A DNA stretch of 21,154 bases, from the NCBI GenBank assembly GCA_012961365.1, contig DTZN01000038.1:1-21154 (forward strand), in the 5' to 3' direction. The translations under genes and the position numbers were made by a program. The notes under the pieces are model-generated. The model was given only the letters and a program-made list of their open reading frames with translations. It did no database searches and was not told where the DNA came from. This document shows, one piece after another, positions 1 to 7,590 of this stretch. Every line of letters starts with the position of its first letter. Position 1 is the first letter of the stretch. This DNA comes from Hydrogenothermaceae bacterium. Lineage in GTDB: Bacteria; Aquificota; Aquificia; Aquificales; Hydrogenothermaceae.

Positions 1-783
1 ATTTTTTGTGTTTTTTATAATTTGTTTTTTAGATTCTTCAAGGGAAATTTTACCTTCAATATATGGAATAATTTCCTTATAACCAATAGCTTGCATAGCA
101 GTAAGACTATTTTTGAAACCTTTTTCTATTAAAAATTTAACTTCATCTACTAAACCAAGCTCAAACATTTTCTCAACCCTTTTTTCTATCCTTTCCATGA
201 TTTGATGTTTTTCTCTACTAAAAACAAATCCAATAAAATCATACAAAGGTTTGTTCCAGCTGTGGAATGAAGAAAAAGGTTTTCCTGTTAGGTAATAAAC
301 TTCTAAAGCTCTAACTGTTCGTTTTTTGTCATTTATATGTATTTTTTTTGCATAAACAGGGTCAACTTCTAATAGTTTTTTATAAAGGGTTTCTTTGCTT
401 TCTTTATAAAGTTCTTCTCTAATTTTTATATCTGCAGGAGGCGCTTTTGATAAACCGTATAATAACGCCTGTATATAAAGCCAAGTTCCTCCAACAACTA
501 TGGGAGTTTTGCCTTTACTTTGTATTTCTCTTATTTTTTTGTTTGCTATATTTAAAAAATCTTGGACTGAAAAATTTTCATTTGGGTAAACTACATCTAT
601 TACATAGTGTGGTATTCCTTGCCTTTCCTCTAAAGAAGGTTTTGCAGTTCCTATATCCATATATTTGTAAACCATCATACTATCTGCACTTATAATTTCT
701 CCATTTAGAGTTTCTGCAAGCTTTATAGAAATTTCTGTTTTTCCTGTAGCAGTAGTTCCTGTAATTGCAATAATTTTTTCCAT
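1..783 (-). CDS. miaA: tRNA dimethylallyltransferase MiaA (3' end outside window)
   Basis: Transfers a dimethylallyl group to N6 of adenosine 37 in tRNAs that read UNN codons. I translated the minus strand from an ATG at 783 and found 261 uninterrupted codons running off the left edge. The P-loop GTTATGKT lies at residues 9-16, followed by the family signature ADSMMVY and DIGTAKP near residues 34-49, and GGTWLY near residue 100. The KKRTVRALEVY and AMQAIGYKE blocks typical of MiaA also follow. The family is about 300 residues long, so roughly 40-50 C-terminal residues are missing. The usual Q of DSMQVY is M here, which is a mild variation. The gene is divergent from the small gene at 850. Identification is secure. 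Confidence 0.95.
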   Translation of the reverse strand, partial: MEKIIAITGTTATGKTEISIKLAETLNGEIISADSMMVYKYMDIGTAKPSLEERQGIPHYVIDVVYPNENFSVQDFLNIANKKIREIQSKGKTPIVVGGTWLYIQALLYGLSKAPPADIKIREELYKESKETLYKKLLEVDPVYAKKIHINDKKRTVRALEVYYLTGKPFSSFHSWNKPLYDFIGFVFSREKHQIMERIEKRVEKMFELGLVDEVKFLIEKGFKNSLTAMQAIGYKEIIPYIEGKISLEESKKQIIKNTKN

Positions 784-849
784 AACCCTTGTAAATAAAA
801 AAATTTGTATTATTATTAATATTAGTTTAATAATTTAGGAGATTTTATT

Positions 850-1038
850 GTGAAAATCGATATTTTAACAGGAGTAGCAGCTTATAAATCAATCTTAGAT
901 ATGCAAAAAGACGTAGCTAACCAAATAATCCAAATGCTACCACAAAATAATATGCAAACTCAAGCAGATAATAATACTCAACAACAGACAAAAACTCCTC
1001 CTCAAAATCCAGATGGGAAGATTTCTATATACGCTTAA
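850..1038 (+). CDS. Small YjfB-like putative motility protein
   Basis: A 62-residue protein starting at GTG 850, preceded by AGGAG at 837-841 with 8 nt spacing. The N-terminal half is a predicted amphipathic helix (about residues 10-30), the middle is a glutamine/asparagine/threonine-rich linker (residues 32-50), and the end is PDGKISIYA. This arrangement (short helix, low-complexity linker, Pro-Gly then an I-x-I-type tail) resembles the YjfB family, named putative motility protein from Bacillus. The match is from remembered family features and is tentative. The stop codon overlaps the convergent copB gene by 4 nt. It has no signal peptide or membrane segment. Confidence 0.6.
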   Translation: MKIDILTGVAAYKSILDMQKDVANQIIQMLPQNNMQTQADNNTQQQTKTPPQNPDGKISIYA

Positions 1039-1775
1039 AACCAAGCTCTTATACCTGTAAAAATAAATAAACTTTCGTTTTCTTCAGATGCTTTCCTAGC
1101 ATTTCCTATTTTTATTGAGTAATTTAATCCTACATAAGGAGCAAATTCTCTTTTAAACTCATACCTTAATCTTAATGAAAAATCAAAATTATTTACTCCA
1201 GAATAAATATCTATGTTAGGTATGTTTTTAAATGAAAATGTTGTATCAAATCTTGGTTGTAAGACTAATCTTTGGCTTATAAACAAGTCATATTCAGCTT
1301 CAAAATCTCCATACACATTTCCATTATCTGTTAGCCTTAAGTTAGTATCAATCTCAAATCTGTAAGGAGCTAGACCTTTGAATCCAATTAGTATCATTTT
1401 TTTATCGTTATAAACTTTACCATTATATAAACTTACATAACCTATTCCTGCTCTAATATCCCAAAATGGTGATATTAGTTTTCCAAAGAGTAAATCTCCA
1501 TTTTCTATTTTCCCAAGATTTTTATTAAAATTATGCTCTCCTTCAAGCTCTAGCCATATTCTTCTATAATCTCCTCCATACCAAGCAGTCATTTCGTAGT
1601 TAAAATCGTTATCTTTATTTAGAATATATTCAAACCTATCGATGAGAAATTGACCATAGTAATAAGGGAGTTTAGGTTTTACAGGATAAAAATTACACTG
1701 ATTTACATCTTCTGATAATGAAAAGTATGACATAAAAATGATTGAAATTAAAATTATATAAAGTTTTTTTCCCAT
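1035..1775 (-). CDS. copB: Copper resistance protein B (CopB), outer membrane
   Basis: A 246-residue predicted outer-membrane beta-barrel protein with an N-terminal signal peptide (Lys-Lys then a hydrophobic stretch to about residue 21). CopB family landmarks occur in order: AWYGGDYRRIWLELEGE (about 64-80), a segment with SPFWDIRAGIGY, GLAPYRFEID, EAEYDLFISQRLVLQPR, SLRLRYEFKREFAPYVG, and a final GIRAWF with the aromatic C-terminus usual for barrel assembly. CopB proteins accompany the multicopper oxidase CopA in periplasmic copper tolerance. The start ATG has GGAG upstream and lies 13 nt after the copA stop, so the two are co-transcribed. The methionine-rich N-terminal repeats of the Pseudomonas protein are absent; this is a short form. 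Confidence 0.88.
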   Translation of the reverse strand: MGKKLYIILISIIFMSYFSLSEDVNQCNFYPVKPKLPYYYGQFLIDRFEYILNKDNDFNYEMTAWYGGDYRRIWLELEGEHNFNKNLGKIENGDLLFGKLISPFWDIRAGIGYVSLYNGKVYNDKKMILIGFKGLAPYRFEIDTNLRLTDNGNVYGDFEAEYDLFISQRLVLQPRFDTTFSFKNIPNIDIYSGVNNFDFSLRLRYEFKREFAPYVGLNYSIKIGNARKASEENESLFIFTGIRAWF

Positions 1776-1788
1776 AATTAAATCTCCA

Positions 1789-3480
1789 TTAACAAACTTT
1801 TAAAACTCTAAACATTCCAGTATGCATATGATAGAGAATATGGCAATGAAAAGCCCAATTACCTAAAGCATCGTTATCTATTTCAACGCAAAGTTTTTCT
1901 CCAGGTTTTATGTTTATAGTGTGTTTCCTTGGATTATACTCTCCATTTGAGTTTTGTAAATACATCCACATCCCATGAAGGTGGATTGGGTGATCCATCA
2001 TTGTATGATTAATGAATACCAATCTAACCCTCTCATTTAATCTTGTTTTTATTAGTTCATGAAATTCAGAACTCCATTCTTTGCCATCATATGAATACAT
2101 TTTCCAAATAAATCTTTCCATATTACCAGTTAGATGAATATCTATCTGTCTTTCTGGTTTTCTAACTTTAAAAGGCTCAATACTTTTTAAATCTGCATAA
2201 GTTAAAACTTTATGTTTAATATTTTCAAAACCAACACCCGGATCATTTATTCTACATATAGGCTTTTTTTGAATCATTGCTGCATCAACTCCAAAACTAT
2301 CTGGAATTTTCATAGGTTCACAATTCCCACATAGATTATTTTCTTTATTCATCTTCATCATTCCTCCCATGGCCTTCATACTCCTAGTTACAGGGGAACG
2401 CCTTTTTGGAAGGATAGCTTTTATTCCTTTTTTAGGAGCTAATGTTGCCATTGTGTATCCACTTTTATCCATAGTTTCAGCAAAAATTGCATATGCTTGA
2501 TTTTCTTTTGGCTCTATTAAAACATCATAAGTTTCAGCAACAGCTATTCTAAATTCGTCAACCTCTACAGGTTGAATATTCTGTCCATCAGCTTGAATGA
2601 CTTTCATTCTTAATCCAGGAATTCTAATATCGAAATATGTAGTAGCAGATGAATTAATAAAACGAAGCCTTATTTTTTCTCCAGGTTTAAATATAAAAGT
2701 AGGATTTTCTTCTTTTGAAAGTCCATTTATTAAATAGATGTATGTAGATGATGTAATATCTGCTATGTCTCTTGGATTCATTCTCATTTTAGCCCACATC
2801 ATTCGTTCTTTAATAGTCCAGTTTAAACCTTTAGCTTGTACATCATTAATAAAGTCGGAAATAGTCCTTTTTTGATAATTATAATAACCTTCCCATAGTT
2901 TAAGATGTCTTAATACATCATATGGATTTTCAAAAGTCCAATCAGATAATTGAACTACATAATCCCTATCGTACTGAAAAGGTTCAGGTTCTTTAGGATC
3001 TATGATTAATGGACCATAATGTCCAAGTTGTTCTTGTAATCCTGTATGACTGTGATACCAGTATGTTCCATATTGAACAACAGGAAATTTATATGTAAAT
3101 TTACTCCTAGGGGGTATTCCTGCAAATGTAACCCCGGGAACTCCATCCATTTCGTTAGGTAAAATAATACCGTGCCAGTGTATAGAAGTAGGCTCATCAG
3201 TTTCATTGATAATTTTTATTATTGCTTCTTTACCTTCTTTGAGCCTGATAAGGGGAGCTGGAAAATTATTATTAAAAGTAAAAGCTGTAGTAGGCTTATT
3301 GTTTAATTTTATACTTTCTTTTTTTATAACTAACTCATAGTATATATAATCTTTAGTTTCTTTTCTTTCTCCAATTTTAAATCCTCTAGTTACAGAATAA
3401 GCAGGTATATATCCATATCCTAGATTTAATATAGCAAGAGAGGTTGTAGTTTTTAAAAAATTTCTTCTGGTTATTAACAT
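1789..3480 (-). CDS. copA: Multicopper oxidase, CopA type, Tat-exported
   Basis: A periplasmic multicopper oxidase, likely oxidising Cu(I) or binding copper for tolerance. Using ATG at 3480 it has 563 residues. The Tat signal RRNFLK is at residues 5-10 followed by a hydrophobic stretch. The four copper motifs are complete: HWHG (101-104), WYHSH (141-145), HPIHLHG (497-503) and HCHILYHMHTGM (545-556), giving the type 2/3 histidines and the type 1 Cys546, His551 and Met556. A methionine-rich patch MKAMGGMMKM (368-377) and CGNC (384-387) lie in the middle, typical of CopA/PcoA proteins. A TTG at 3492 would add four residues, but GGGG at 3487-3490 is well spaced from the ATG, which I prefer. copB follows directly. 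Confidence 0.93.
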   Translation of the reverse strand: MLITRRNFLKTTTSLAILNLGYGYIPAYSVTRGFKIGERKETKDYIYYELVIKKESIKLNNKPTTAFTFNNNFPAPLIRLKEGKEAIIKIINETDEPTSIHWHGIILPNEMDGVPGVTFAGIPPRSKFTYKFPVVQYGTYWYHSHTGLQEQLGHYGPLIIDPKEPEPFQYDRDYVVQLSDWTFENPYDVLRHLKLWEGYYNYQKRTISDFINDVQAKGLNWTIKERMMWAKMRMNPRDIADITSSTYIYLINGLSKEENPTFIFKPGEKIRLRFINSSATTYFDIRIPGLRMKVIQADGQNIQPVEVDEFRIAVAETYDVLIEPKENQAYAIFAETMDKSGYTMATLAPKKGIKAILPKRRSPVTRSMKAMGGMMKMNKENNLCGNCEPMKIPDSFGVDAAMIQKKPICRINDPGVGFENIKHKVLTYADLKSIEPFKVRKPERQIDIHLTGNMERFIWKMYSYDGKEWSSEFHELIKTRLNERVRLVFINHTMMDHPIHLHGMWMYLQNSNGEYNPRKHTINIKPGEKLCVEIDNDALGNWAFHCHILYHMHTGMFRVLKVC

Positions 3481-3494
3481 TTTTAGCCCCAATA

Positions 3495-3511
3495 TACTAT
3501 TTAAAATAGTA
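3495..3511. promoter_or_regulatory. Palindrome at copA transcription start, candidate operator
   Basis: The sequence TACTATTT-A-AAATAGTA is a perfect inverted repeat with 8-bp arms and a single central base. It covers the predicted transcription start of copAB and ends about 14 nt before the copA ATG. Position and symmetry fit a dimeric repressor site. The binding protein is unknown and no regulator gene is adjacent. Confidence 0.45.
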
Positions 3512-3516
3512 GTTTA

Positions 3517-3545
3517 AATTTAGAGATTTGAAATCATATTGTCAA
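3517..3545 (-). promoter_or_regulatory. Predicted sigma70 promoter of copAB
   Basis: Read on the minus strand, a perfect -35 TTGACA (3545-3540) is followed after 17 nt by TAAATT (3522-3517), which matches four of six -10 positions. The predicted transcription start would be near 3509-3511, leaving a leader of about 30 nt before the copA ATG. Confidence 0.5.
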
Positions 3546-3616
3546 GATATAGGATATTCTTTTAAAAAAATCTGTTAAAATTTTATAGACTAGTTTTTTA
3601 TTTTTAGGAGGAGCTT

Positions 3617-4255
3617 TTGGCTGTTAGAATTATTTATGTCAGACATGCAGAAAGCCTTTGGAATCCTATAGGTAGGTATCAAGGAAGACTTGATCCAGAG
3701 TTAAGTGAAAGAGGACATAAGCAAGCACCATTGTTAGCAGAAGCTTTGAAAAAATACAATCCTACAGCTTTATATTCAAGCCCATTAAAAAGAACCTATA
3801 TGACTGCAGAATATATTTCAAAAGAGTTAGGATTACCAATAGTAAAAAATGAAGATATTATAGAAATAGACCATGGTGATTGGTCTGGAATGATGGTAGA
3901 TGAAGTAAAAGAAAAGTATCCAGATATGTTTAATGATTGGCTTTATAAGCCTCATACTGTTAAATTTCCAAATGGTGAAGATTTAGAAGCAGTTGCAAAG
4001 AGAGTTAAAAAGTTTCAAGAAGATATGCTAGAAAAACATGATGGGGAAACAATAATTGCAGTTTCACACACTGTTCCTATTAGAGCTTCTTTAACAGTAG
4101 GTCTTGGACTAGACTTAAATAAATTTTGGTCTTTTGGTTGTGATAATGCATCTTATTCTATATTAGATTATGATAAAGTTAGACCTATTTTATATAAATT
4201 AAACAACACATATTTCTTAAAAGATTTATTTATTCCAGCTATGGATGCGTTATGA
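3617..4255 (+). CDS. pspA: Metal-independent phosphoserine phosphatase PspA (histidine phosphatase superfamily)
   Basis: Probably hydrolyses phosphoserine in the last step of serine synthesis. The 212-residue protein has the histidine phosphatase core: VRHAESLWN with catalytic R9-H10, R59 in SSPLKRTY, E83 and H86 in EIDHGDWSG, and H151 in SHTVPIRA. Its sequence, including GRYQG and the block KFWSFGCDNASYS, strongly recalls PspA of Hydrogenobacter thermophilus, a characterised metal-independent phosphoserine phosphatase. Many databases would label it phosphoglycerate mutase from the shared fold. It starts at TTG 3617, with AGGAGGAG at 3606-3613 just upstream. The stop overlaps the start of the next small gene by 4 nt (ATGA), and hisZ follows. 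Confidence 0.85.
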   Translation: MAVRIIYVRHAESLWNPIGRYQGRLDPELSERGHKQAPLLAEALKKYNPTALYSSPLKRTYMTAEYISKELGLPIVKNEDIIEIDHGDWSGMMVDEVKEKYPDMFNDWLYKPHTVKFPNGEDLEAVAKRVKKFQEDMLEKHDGETIIAVSHTVPIRASLTVGLGLDLNKFWSFGCDNASYSILDYDKVRPILYKLNNTYFLKDLFIPAMDAL

Positions 4256-4362
4256 TAGATAAAACCTTAATTATAGAAATAGCTCTTTTGTTATTGGGGA
4301 TAGGTGTTATAACCATTCCAACATTTTGGAGAATAAAAAAACTTAAAGAGAAAGAAGGTTGA
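4252..4362 (+). CDS. 36-residue single-pass membrane peptide
   Basis: A small open frame that exactly fills the space between pspA and hisZ. Its ATG overlaps the pspA stop (ATGA, 4 nt) and its TGA stop overlaps the TTG start of hisZ (TTGA, 4 nt). The product begins MIDKT, has one hydrophobic helix (about residues 6-25, rich in Ile, Leu and Gly) and ends with a basic tail RIKKLKEKEG, predicting an N-out/C-in membrane peptide. There is no obvious ribosome binding site at its start, so translation is probably coupled to pspA. No family recognised and no function proposed. Confidence 0.65.
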   Translation: MIDKTLIIEIALLLLGIGVITIPTFWRIKKLKEKEG

Positions 4363-5603
4363 ATATAGATATACCAAAAGGTATAAGGGTATTTTCTCCA
4401 AAAGAGAGTAGTCTTATTTCTAATATAGAAAATACCATAACAAAAACTTTTGAAAGCTGGGGATACCAAGAAATTAAACTCCCATATTTTGAATACTTTG
4501 ATGTTCATAAAAAAGGTGTAGGAAAAAATATAGCAAATAAAACCTTTAGGATTATTGATAGATATAAAGGAGAAATTCTTTCGCTTAGGGCAGATTTTAC
4601 AGCCCAAATAGCTAGATATTTTTCATCATTAAAACATAAACAAATTCCATACAGAGTATATTACCAAGGAACCATATTTAGATACGAAATTCCAAAAGGT
4701 GAAAAATTCTGGGAAAAAAGACAATCAGGGATAGAACTAATTGGATTAAATTCTTTACAGGCAGATATTGAAGTTTTATCTATAGCAATTGAAGCTTTAA
4801 AAAATTTGGGTATAAAAAATTTTCAAATAGATTTAAGCTGCGTTTCAATTTTATATGCTTTAAAAGAAATTTTAAATTTAAATAATGAAGAATTTGGCTC
4901 TCTTGTAAATTTTGTAAAAAATAAGGAGATATTTAATTTAGAAAAATTTGTTTTAGAAAAAAATATAAAAAAGGACTTAGGAGAATTTATATCAAATATT
5001 CCTTTATATCAGGGAAAGATTGAGCTAATAAAAAAGTTAAAAGAAAAAGTTAAAAATTATAAAAAGCTATTAGAAGCATTAAACTATCTAGAAGAATTAT
5101 ACTCCAAAATTGAAAATTTTGGTTTTTCAAATTATATAACCTTTGATTTAGGGGAAGTTAGACAGTTTGAATATTACACAGGAATTATATTTGAAATTTT
5201 TATTCCCAACCATAAAAAACCTATTGGACAAGGTGGAAGATACGATAAACTTATAGGCAAATTCAATGGAGAATTTCCTGCTATTGGATTTGCTTTTGAT
5301 ACTATTGCTATCTTTGAATATTTAAAAAATATAAACATATTAACAAAAGATGAAAACTACTTTGCAATAAATAAAGGAGTCGATGAAAATATATTTTTTG
5401 AAATCATTAATAAATTAAGAAAACAAGGTAAGAAAGTAACTTTAGAGTTAATAGATAGAAGCTTAAATAGTAGTTTAGACTATGCATTTTCTAATAACTT
5501 TGATAAAGTATTAGTTTTTAGAGTTGACAATGGCAAAAGTAGCGTATATATTTACACAAGAAAAGATAACTTTATAGTTAAAAATATAAAAGATTTAATT
5601 TAA
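4359..5603 (+). CDS. hisZ: ATP phosphoribosyltransferase regulatory subunit HisZ
   Basis: A catalytically inactive histidyl-tRNA synthetase paralogue that forms the first enzyme of histidine synthesis with the short HisG catalytic subunit and mediates histidine feedback. The 414-residue protein starts with the HisZ-like IPKGIRVFSP, then carries RADFTAQIAR (77-86), YYQGTIFRYE (101-110), RQSGIELIG (121-129), EYYTGIIFEIF near 260, and GQGGRYDKL near 290. The RADFTAQIAR form is typical of HisZ rather than HisS. About 80 C-terminal residues resemble a reduced anticodon-binding-like region. The start is TTG 4359, overlapping the upstream small gene, with AAGAGA about 8 nt upstream. hisG is not in the window. 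Confidence 0.88.
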   Translation: MNIDIPKGIRVFSPKESSLISNIENTITKTFESWGYQEIKLPYFEYFDVHKKGVGKNIANKTFRIIDRYKGEILSLRADFTAQIARYFSSLKHKQIPYRVYYQGTIFRYEIPKGEKFWEKRQSGIELIGLNSLQADIEVLSIAIEALKNLGIKNFQIDLSCVSILYALKEILNLNNEEFGSLVNFVKNKEIFNLEKFVLEKNIKKDLGEFISNIPLYQGKIELIKKLKEKVKNYKKLLEALNYLEELYSKIENFGFSNYITFDLGEVRQFEYYTGIIFEIFIPNHKKPIGQGGRYDKLIGKFNGEFPAIGFAFDTIAIFEYLKNINILTKDENYFAINKGVDENIFFEIINKLRKQGKKVTLELIDRSLNSSLDYAFSNNFDKVLVFRVDNGKSSVYIYTRKDNFIVKNIKDLI

Positions 5604-5627
5604 TTTCTGTATAAAGGAGTTTTAACA

Positions 5628-6104
5628 ATGTCACAAGAAGTTCAAAACAACACAGTAGTTACCTTTAACTACACACTAAAAGACAAAGAAACTGGAGAGA
5701 TAATAGATTCTAGCCAGTTTCACGGAGAACCTCTTACAATCTTAGCTGGTAAAGGAGAAATTATCCCGGGACTTGAGAAGCAAATGATGGGAATGAAAAC
5801 TGGAGAAAGTAAAACTATAGAAGTTCCAGCATCGGAAGCTTATGGAGAAAAAGATGAATCTCTAATCCAAAAAGCTCCCAGAGAATATTTCCAAGGTGTA
5901 GAACTACAAAAGGGAATGCCTTTACAGGCTCAAACCCCTGAAGGGCAAATAATAAACATGGTAGTTGTTGATTTTGATGAAAATGAAGTTACTGTAGATA
6001 TGAACCATCCGTTAGCTGGTAAAGACCTTGTTTTTGATATTGAGATAGTTAATGTTAGAGAAGCAACTCCTGAAGAAATTCTTCATGGACATGCTCACAG
6101 ATAA
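5628..6104 (+). CDS. slyD: FKBP-type peptidyl-prolyl isomerase, SlyD-like
   Basis: A 158-residue cytoplasmic proline isomerase and chaperone. The FKBP half contains VTFNYTLKDKETGEIIDSS near residues 11-29, then LAGKGEIIPGLEKQMMGMKTGE. The insert-in-flap chaperone domain follows (about 70-125: EAYGEKDESLIQKAPREYF and onward to VDMNHPLAGKDLVFDIEIV), which is the SlyD signature. The C-terminus has only the short HGHAHR instead of the long metal-binding tail of the E. coli protein. AAGGAG lies 8 nt upstream of the ATG. It is 24 nt after hisZ on the same strand and is followed by a terminator-like hairpin, so it may end the pspA-hisZ transcript. Confidence 0.9.
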   Translation: MSQEVQNNTVVTFNYTLKDKETGEIIDSSQFHGEPLTILAGKGEIIPGLEKQMMGMKTGESKTIEVPASEAYGEKDESLIQKAPREYFQGVELQKGMPLQAQTPEGQIINMVVVDFDENEVTVDMNHPLAGKDLVFDIEIVNVREATPEEILHGHAHR

Positions 6105-6123
6105 AAATAAATTTTTCTATAAA

Positions 6124-6146
6124 AAGAGGGGTTTTTCCCCTTATTT
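6124..6146 (+). terminator. Terminator-like hairpin after slyD
   Basis: GAGGGG is followed by a TTTTT loop and CCCCTT, then ATTTAC. Four G:C pairs plus an A:T and a G:T pair form the stem, 20 nt after the slyD stop. The trailing T-run is weak, so efficiency is uncertain. Confidence 0.55.
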
Positions 6147-6168
6147 ACTAATAATTTGAGGTAGTTAT

Positions 6169-6867
6169 ATGGCAGGCTCTGTGTTTATCACAGGGGTAGG
6201 TTCTGGTCTTGGATTAGCATTAGCAAAAGGGTTCATATCACAAGGATTTAATGTTTATGCTTTAAGTAGGCATTTACCTAAAGAATTAGAAAATAAAATA
6301 AATTTTGTAAAATGTGATTTACAGGCTTTAGAAACAGTTTATATTTCTGTAGAAAAATTACTTAAAGATGTAAAAACTTTAAAATATGTAATTTTAAATG
6401 CAGGTATTTTAGGTGATATAAAGGAAATCCATAATACAAAAATGTATGAAATCCAAAAAGTAATGGATATTAATGTCTGGTCAAATAAAATAATTCTTGA
6501 TGCTTTAATGGATTTAAACATAAAAATAGACCAAATTATTGGTATTTCTTCAGGTGCAGCTGTAAATGGTAATAAAGGCTGGGGAGCTTATTCAATATCT
6601 AAAGCTTCTTTAAACATGCTTTTAAAACTGTATTCAAGGGAAATAGATGCTCATATAGTATCGTTAGCCCCAGGGCTTATAAAAACTCCTATGCTAAACT
6701 ATATTTTAGAGAATATAGATGATAATAAATTTCCATCTGTTAAGAGATTGAAAAATTCTTCCAAGATGACTCCTGAAGAGGCAAGTAAAAAGTTAATTGC
6801 TATTTTCCCTAAATTAAAACAGTTTGAAAGTGGAAGTTTTATAGATATAAGGAAAGTAAATATTTAG
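6169..6867 (+). CDS. Short-chain dehydrogenase/reductase family protein
   Basis: A 232-residue Rossmann-fold NAD(P)-dependent oxidoreductase of unknown substrate. Motifs in order: the cofactor-binding TGVGSGLG (8-15), NAG in the middle (LNAGILGD near 77-84), the active-site serine in ISSGAA, YSISK holding the catalytic Tyr and Lys, and PGLIKTPM. An arginine after the second strand (ALSRH) suggests preference for NADPH, which is inference. Start ATG has GAGG upstream. The next gene, a membrane peptide, begins 9 nt after the stop, and a ThiE/TenI gene follows, so the three are probably one transcript. No clear link between them is visible. Confidence 0.85.
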   Translation: MAGSVFITGVGSGLGLALAKGFISQGFNVYALSRHLPKELENKINFVKCDLQALETVYISVEKLLKDVKTLKYVILNAGILGDIKEIHNTKMYEIQKVMDINVWSNKIILDALMDLNIKIDQIIGISSGAAVNGNKGWGAYSISKASLNMLLKLYSREIDAHIVSLAPGLIKTPMLNYILENIDDNKFPSVKRLKNSSKMTPEEASKKLIAIFPKLKQFESGSFIDIRKVNI

Positions 6868-6876
6868 GAGGGCTGT

Positions 6877-6981
6877 ATGGACCCATCTGTAGGATTTCCT
6901 TTAGTTATAATTGGTATGGTAACTTTAGCGATAATTATTTTTATTGTTATGCTTATACTAGATAAAGGGGCTGATGAATAA
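6877..6981 (+). CDS. 34-residue single-pass membrane peptide
   Basis: A short gene with a strong ribosome binding site AGGAGGG (6866-6872) that overlaps the stop of the upstream reductase gene, 4 nt before the ATG. The product begins MDPSVGFP, has one hydrophobic helix (residues about 8-28, rich in Ile, Val and Met) and ends LDKGADE. The 3' end overlaps the start of the ThiE/TenI gene by 8 nt. Such peptides can be subunits of membrane complexes (the shape recalls CcoQ-like peptides), but no oxidase genes are nearby and I do not recognise the family. Confidence 0.65.
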   Translation: MDPSVGFPLVIIGMVTLAIIIFIVMLILDKGADE

Positions 6982-7537
6982 AAAGCTACAAAAATTTTAT
7001 GCTATAACAGACAGAAAACAGTATAAAAAACCTCTTTTATATCAAATAGAGGAAATATTAAAAAGTAAAACCCAAATGATCCAAATTAGAGAGAAGGATT
7101 TAAGTTCCAAAGACCTTCTTTCTTTGTGTAAACAGATAAAATGTATTATGAAAAAATATAAAAATAGCTGTTTAATAATAAATGAAAGGGTAGATGTGGC
7201 AATTTTATGTGGTGCAGATGGAGTTCATTTACCAGAAAATTCTTTTGACGTTAAAGATATAAAAAATAAATTTCCTTATTTAATTGTTGGAAAATCTTGC
7301 CATAATCTAGAATGTGCAAAGAAAGCAGAAAAAGAAGGAGCAGACTATATAGTTTATTCTCCTATTTTTTATGTTCCAAATAAAGGGAAACCTAAAGGTT
7401 TGGAAAGCTTAAAAGAAGTTGTAAATAAAGTTAAAGTTCCTGTTTATGCTCTTGGAGGTATAAATAAAAATAATATTGAAGAAATTTTTAACACTGGAGT
7501 TTTCGGAGTTGCTGGTATAAGATTATTCTTGCAATGA
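6974..7537 (+). CDS. ThiE/TenI family protein (thiamine phosphate synthase or thiazole tautomerase)
   Basis: A 187-residue TIM-barrel protein of thiamine synthesis. Family motifs: YAITDR near the start, MIQIREKDL (about 35-43) with the Q-x-R-x-K pyrophosphate-binding pattern, INERVDVA, GVHLPE, VGKSCH, ADYIVYSPIF, ALGGI and GVAGI. ThiE joins hydroxymethylpyrimidine pyrophosphate with thiazole phosphate; TenI isomerises thiazole carboxylate phosphate. The Asp that follows Asn in the ThiE INDRVD motif is Glu here, and the QED aspartate is replaced (PEN), so both expected magnesium ligands differ from Bacillus ThiE. This makes a TenI-like role possible. The start ATG overlaps the upstream peptide gene, with AGGGG 3 nt before it. 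No TPP riboswitch precedes it. Confidence 0.75.
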   Translation: MNKKLQKFYAITDRKQYKKPLLYQIEEILKSKTQMIQIREKDLSSKDLLSLCKQIKCIMKKYKNSCLIINERVDVAILCGADGVHLPENSFDVKDIKNKFPYLIVGKSCHNLECAKKAEKEGADYIVYSPIFYVPNKGKPKGLESLKEVVNKVKVPVYALGGINKNNIEEIFNTGVFGVAGIRLFLQ

Positions 7538-7557
7538 TTATAATATTCTTATATTAT
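7529..7557 (+). promoter_or_regulatory. Predicted promoter of the polyferredoxin gene
   Basis: TTGCAA (7529-7534), a 17-nt spacer and TATTAT (7552-7557) fit a sigma70 promoter, with a start near 7564. That would leave a leader of about 27 nt containing AGAGG before the preferred ATG at 7591, and would make the upstream ATG at 7564 nearly leaderless. Confidence 0.4.
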
Positions 7558-7590
7558 TAGTTAATGACTACTAACTATAGAGGTAAAGAT

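Noticed and set aside
447..695. 82-codon plus-strand frame with hydrophobic product
   Set aside because: It lies antisense inside miaA; its hydrophobicity comes from the complement of AT-rich lysine and isoleucine codons.
4239..4607. 122-codon minus-strand frame
   Set aside because: It is antisense to the start of hisZ and the 36-residue peptide gene, with no ribosome binding site; hisZ has full family support.
6868..6973. TPP riboswitch before the ThiE/TenI gene
   Set aside because: The space is filled by a 34-residue gene and shows no TPP aptamer consensus.
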